From: Halolactibacillus sp051746745 | GTDB taxonomy: Bacteria; Bacillota; Bacilli; Bacillales; Amphibacillaceae | Direction: 5' to 3' | Assembly: GCA_051746745.1 (NCBI GenBank) | Contig: JBNJFJ010000081.1 | Span: 1-8,874 of the forward strand | DNA: 8,874 nt | Shown here: piece after piece, positions 6,526-8,874 of the stretch | Layout: each line of letters starts with the position of its first letter | How positions within the stretch are numbered: position 1 is the stretch's first letter | The notes under the pieces: model-generated | Databases searched by the model: none | Told to the model about the DNA's origin: nothing | Seen by the model: only the letters and a program-made list of their open reading frames with translations | Program-made: the position numbers and the translations under genes

Positions 6526-7338
6526 TTGGACAATTTATTATTAGCTTTTGGTTTAACATTATTTGCTGGTCTGGCGACCGGGATTGGGAGTGTTTTAGCT
6601 TTTTTCACATCAACAACGAATACAAAATTTTTATCGTATTCTCTCGGTTTTTCAGCTGGGGTGATGATTTATGTTTCCATGATTGAAATTTTCCCGAAAG
6701 CTCAAGAATCATTGACGGTTGAATTTGGTGAAAAGCTCGGTGCCTGGTATACGGTAATCGGCTTCTTTGGCGGGATGTTATTGATTACATTGATTGATAA
6801 ATTCATCCCAAAACAAGGGAACCCCCATGAAATTCGCCGGGTTGAGGATATGGATGAAGAAGCAGCCAAAAAAGCGAAACAACAAGGGCAATTAATGAAG
6901 ATGGGCACCTTTACAGCCTTAGCGATTGCGATTCACAACTTCCCAGAAGGGATCGCCACGTTTACTGCCACCTTACAAGACCCTAGTCTCGGTATTCCCA
7001 TCGCCGTTGCGATTGCGATTCATAATATCCCTGAGGGGATTGCGATCTCTGTCCCGATTTATTTTGCGACAGGGAGTAAAAAGAAAGCTTTTAAACTATC
7101 GTTTTTATCCGGACTGGCTGAACCAGCTGGAGCGATTATTGCTTATTTCCTGCTCATGCCGTTCTTATCAGATGGTTTATTCGGGATTATTTTTGCAGGA
7201 GTTGCGGGGATTATGGTGTTTATTTCACTCGATGAACTCTTGCCTGCCGCTAAAAAATATGATGAAACCCATAAATCAATTTACGGTCTTGTCGCCGGGA
7301 TGATTGTCATGGCACTTAGTTTACTATTACTCATGTAA
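6526..7338 (+). CDS. zupT: ZIP-family divalent metal transporter (ZupT-like)
   Basis: This encodes a 270-residue polytopic membrane protein of the ZIP family, which brings Zn2+ and often Fe2+ or Mn2+ into the cytoplasm. About eight membrane segments are visible, near residues 3-27, 35-55, 74-92, 128-147, 155-180, 192-211, 218-236 and 253-270. The metal-site motifs HNFPEG (137-142, fourth segment) and HNIPEG (166-171, fifth segment) are intact. The pattern SGLAEPAGA, then DELLPAAKKYDETH, matches E. coli ZupT closely. A charged loop (96-125) containing one His and many Lys/Glu lies between segments three and four. The start is a TTG with a strong ribosome site. The MntR-like site in the leader suggests that Mn2+ status controls it, so manganese may be a main substrate; that is inference. 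The stop overlaps the beginning of the terminator. Confidence 0.92.
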   Translation: MDNLLLAFGLTLFAGLATGIGSVLAFFTSTTNTKFLSYSLGFSAGVMIYVSMIEIFPKAQESLTVEFGEKLGAWYTVIGFFGGMLLITLIDKFIPKQGNPHEIRRVEDMDEEAAKKAKQQGQLMKMGTFTALAIAIHNFPEGIATFTATLQDPSLGIPIAVAIAIHNIPEGIAISVPIYFATGSKKKAFKLSFLSGLAEPAGAIIAYFLLMPFLSDGLFGIIFAGVAGIMVFISLDELLPAAKKYDETHKSIYGLVAGMIVMALSLLLLM

Positions 7339-7340
7339 AA

Positions 7341-7379
7341 AGCGCCCCAGAGGTGAGTTCACTTCTGGGACGCTTTTTT
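7341..7379. terminator. Intrinsic terminator after the ZIP gene
   Basis: AGCG (7341-7344) pairs with CGCT (7371-7374), then after one C/A mismatch CCCAGAGGTG (7346-7355) pairs with CACTTCTGGG (7360-7369), with one G-U pair. Six Ts (7374-7379) follow on the plus strand. Five As before the stem (7337-7341) give the minus strand a T-tail too, so it may also stop helD transcripts. Confidence 0.9.
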
Positions 7380-7383
7380 ATAT

Positions 7384-7400
7384 CCTTTATCGCATAAAGG
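7384..7400. repeat. Perfect 7-bp inverted repeat in the convergent gap
   Basis: CCTTTAT (7384-7390), a CGC loop, and ATAAAGG (7394-7400) form a compact perfect hairpin directly next to the ZIP terminator. On the minus strand, coming from helD, it is followed by ATATAAAAAAGCG rather than a T-run, so it is not itself a classical terminator. Confidence 0.6.
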
Positions 7401-7408
7401 CGAGAAGA

Positions 7409-7442
7409 CACCTTCCTCAAACATTCGTGAGAATGTTAGGTG
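7409..7442. repeat. Bulged hairpin just downstream of helD
   Basis: AACATTC (7420-7426) pairs perfectly with GAATGTT (7431-7437) around GTGA, and the outer CACCT (7409-7413) pairs with AGGTG (7438-7442), leaving a six-base bulge TCCTCA. It ends 7 bp from the helD stop codon. It lacks a T-tail on either strand; it could stabilise the helD mRNA end. Confidence 0.5.
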
Positions 7443-7449
7443 GGGTAGT

Positions 7450-8874
7450 TCAATCGGTATCGCCTTTTTTAGGCACATGAATCTCCATGATTTTATGGTG
7501 TTGATATGTCGATGGATCAACAGCATGTAACCAAGAGGCCACCGTTTGATGACTGACAAGCGTTAACGCATGCATCGCACGAGTTGAGGCGGTATAAAGT
7601 AAATACTGATCAAGTTCGGTATGGTAATGTTCGCTTGAAACGTCATAGACAATCACCGCATCAAACTCAATCCCTTTGGCTAAATAGACAGGTAAAACTT
7701 TGATACCCGGTTCAAATTCATGGGTTTCCACTGTCACAAGATGTGCTTCTGTGTCATGAAGCAGAAGCCAATCAGTGACTTTCTTCGCTTCTTGTTTGGT
7801 TTTTGTGATGATGGCGAGTTGTTCAAAGCCCTTAGCTTGAAAATCTTTTAGTTCATCCTGCATCTTATGCATCATCATCTGTTCGGTCTCTACTTCATAA
7901 ATATTCGGTTTGTCACCTTGTCTAACGAACGGTTCAATTGTGTAATCATCTTGATTGGCTAAGCCTTTAGAGAAATTGACCAATTGTTCTGTCGCGCGGT
8001 AACTCTTATTTAATGTTAAGACATCGGCATCGGTTAAACTCTTTAACACATGATCGTCATTTAATCCGTGTAAGTATAACGTTTGATGTACATCACCTAA
8101 TAACGTCATTTGACTGTTAGGGTAAATACGTTTTAAATACGCGAGTTGGAATAATGAATAGTCCTGGGCTTCATCTAAAATCACATGTTGAATCGAGCCG
8201 TATTCATCAAAACCGAGACAGACTTTTTCAAAGTACAGAAACGGTGTCGCATCTTCATACGTTAAGAAGTTATCACTTAATTGTTGTTGTGTCTCTTGTC
8301 TAACTTGATTAAACTGCTCATCGGTCTCGTCAACATGATCAAACAATCTAAGATACGTCCGCTTCGTATCAACAAACTGGAGTCGTTTAATCTTCTTTCG
8401 TAGCGGCTTAAATAGTTTATTGATTAACCGTAACTTTAAGATTTGTTGTTCACGTTCGGCGTGGTTAAACCAGTCCATCGTATCTTGCTCACGCTCAATC
8501 TGTTCATACGCGGCTTGATAGTCATCTAAATCTAATAATTCTAATTCATCTTCTAACCAATCCGCATCCATTAACTGTTTTTGTTCTTCTTTAAGTGACG
8601 CTAATATAAAGTCACGTAATTGGCTTAATCTAAATTGAACCGATTCGTTTTGATCCATTTTATAAAAGTAACGCGACAGTTCTTGTTTAGACACAATCAC
8701 ATGGTCACGAAAGCGAATGTTACGAAAAGCCAAGCCGCGGTATTTTAACTGTTCTAAATAGCGATCAACTTTTTCTTTAAACGAAAGCGAGGCTTTGTAC
8801 TGCATATTAATCCGTCTCGACGCTGTTACTTCGCCGGTTAGCAAGGTTTCTAACTGATCAAATGGGGTTTCAAT
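7450..8874 (-). CDS. helD: HelD, RNA polymerase-recycling helicase-like ATPase (C-terminal part)
   Basis: This is the last 474 residues of a UvrD-like superfamily 1 ATPase of the HelD type, which binds RNA polymerase and frees it from stalled or post-termination complexes. The frame stays open to the right edge, so the N-terminus, including the Walker A loop, lies outside the window; full-length HelD is about 770 residues. Visible motifs, numbered from the window edge, are DEAQDYS (234-240, Walker B), LGDVHQT (259-265), KSYRAT (290-295), PVYLAKGIEFDAVIVYD (395-411) and YTASTRAMHAL (427-437). The stretch between about 25 and 200 is charged and helical, as expected for the insertion that probes the polymerase. 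DEAQDYSLFQLAYLK and the C-terminal block match HelD better than PcrA or UvrD. It converges on the ZIP gene. Confidence 0.9.
   Translation of the reverse strand: METPFDQLETLLTGEVTASRRINMQYKASLSFKEKVDRYLEQLKYRGLAFRNIRFRDHVIVSKQELSRYFYKMDQNESVQFRLSQLRDFILASLKEEQKQLMDADWLEDELELLDLDDYQAAYEQIEREQDTMDWFNHAEREQQILKLRLINKLFKPLRKKIKRLQFVDTKRTYLRLFDHVDETDEQFNQVRQETQQQLSDNFLTYEDATPFLYFEKVCLGFDEYGSIQHVILDEAQDYSLFQLAYLKRIYPNSQMTLLGDVHQTLYLHGLNDDHVLKSLTDADVLTLNKSYRATEQLVNFSKGLANQDDYTIEPFVRQGDKPNIYEVETEQMMMHKMQDELKDFQAKGFEQLAIITKTKQEAKKVTDWLLLHDTEAHLVTVETHEFEPGIKVLPVYLAKGIEFDAVIVYDVSSEHYHTELDQYLLYTASTRAMHALTLVSHQTVASWLHAVDPSTYQHHKIMEIHVPKKGDTD

Noticed and set aside
7359..7559. A 66-codon minus-strand open frame overlapping the helD 3' end and the intergenic hairpins.
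   Set aside because: It overlaps helD in another frame, runs through the terminator, and resembles no protein family; it is a chance frame.
8842..8844. A TTG at 8844 as the helD start.
   Set aside because: The frame remains open to the window edge and the helicase Walker A region must lie further upstream, so this is an internal Leu codon.

Overview
The window looks like an ordinary chromosomal stretch of an AT-rich, low-GC Gram-positive bacterium of the class Bacilli. This rests on strong AGGAGG-type ribosome binding sites, a TTG start, intrinsic terminators with T-runs, a HelD protein (typical of Gram-positives), an MntR-like operator, and protein families that read most like Bacillales/Lactobacillales members. 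I cannot fix the genus from sequence alone.

Layout, left to right. Positions 1-1371 (minus) hold a complete CNNM/CorC-type membrane protein with a CBS pair, probably involved in Mg2+/divalent cation transport; its stop codon is the first three bases of the window. A divergent promoter region (1372-1664) separates it from a plus-strand operon of three genes: an RpiR-family sugar-phosphate regulator (1665-2492), nagA (2510-3664) and nagB (3661-4422). These deacetylate GlcNAc-6-phosphate and then convert glucosamine-6-phosphate to fructose-6-phosphate plus ammonia. The regulator has a near-consensus promoter with a perfect inverted repeat beginning in the -35 box, so the operon probably controls itself in response to an amino-sugar phosphate. 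A strong, partly symmetrical terminator closes it.

Positions 4531-6308 (minus) carry two tandem paralogous aldo/keto reductases. The left copy is intact. The right copy, nearer the promoter, is a pseudogene with two single-base deletions and a probable third lesion at its C-terminus. A divergent intergenic region follows. On its plus side it drives a ZIP-family metal transporter (ZupT-like, TTG start at 6526) from a clear promoter, just downstream of which is an inverted repeat closely resembling an MntR box. The transporter ends in a terminator and faces the 3' part of helD (7450-8874, minus), which runs off the right edge. The 111-bp gap between these convergent genes holds three consecutive hairpins.

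No mobile element, CRISPR array, tRNA/rRNA or recognisable novel multi-gene system was found. The points most worth a second look are the decaying reductase duplicate, the Mn-type operator in front of a ZIP transporter, and the operator architecture of the RpiR-nagAB operon.
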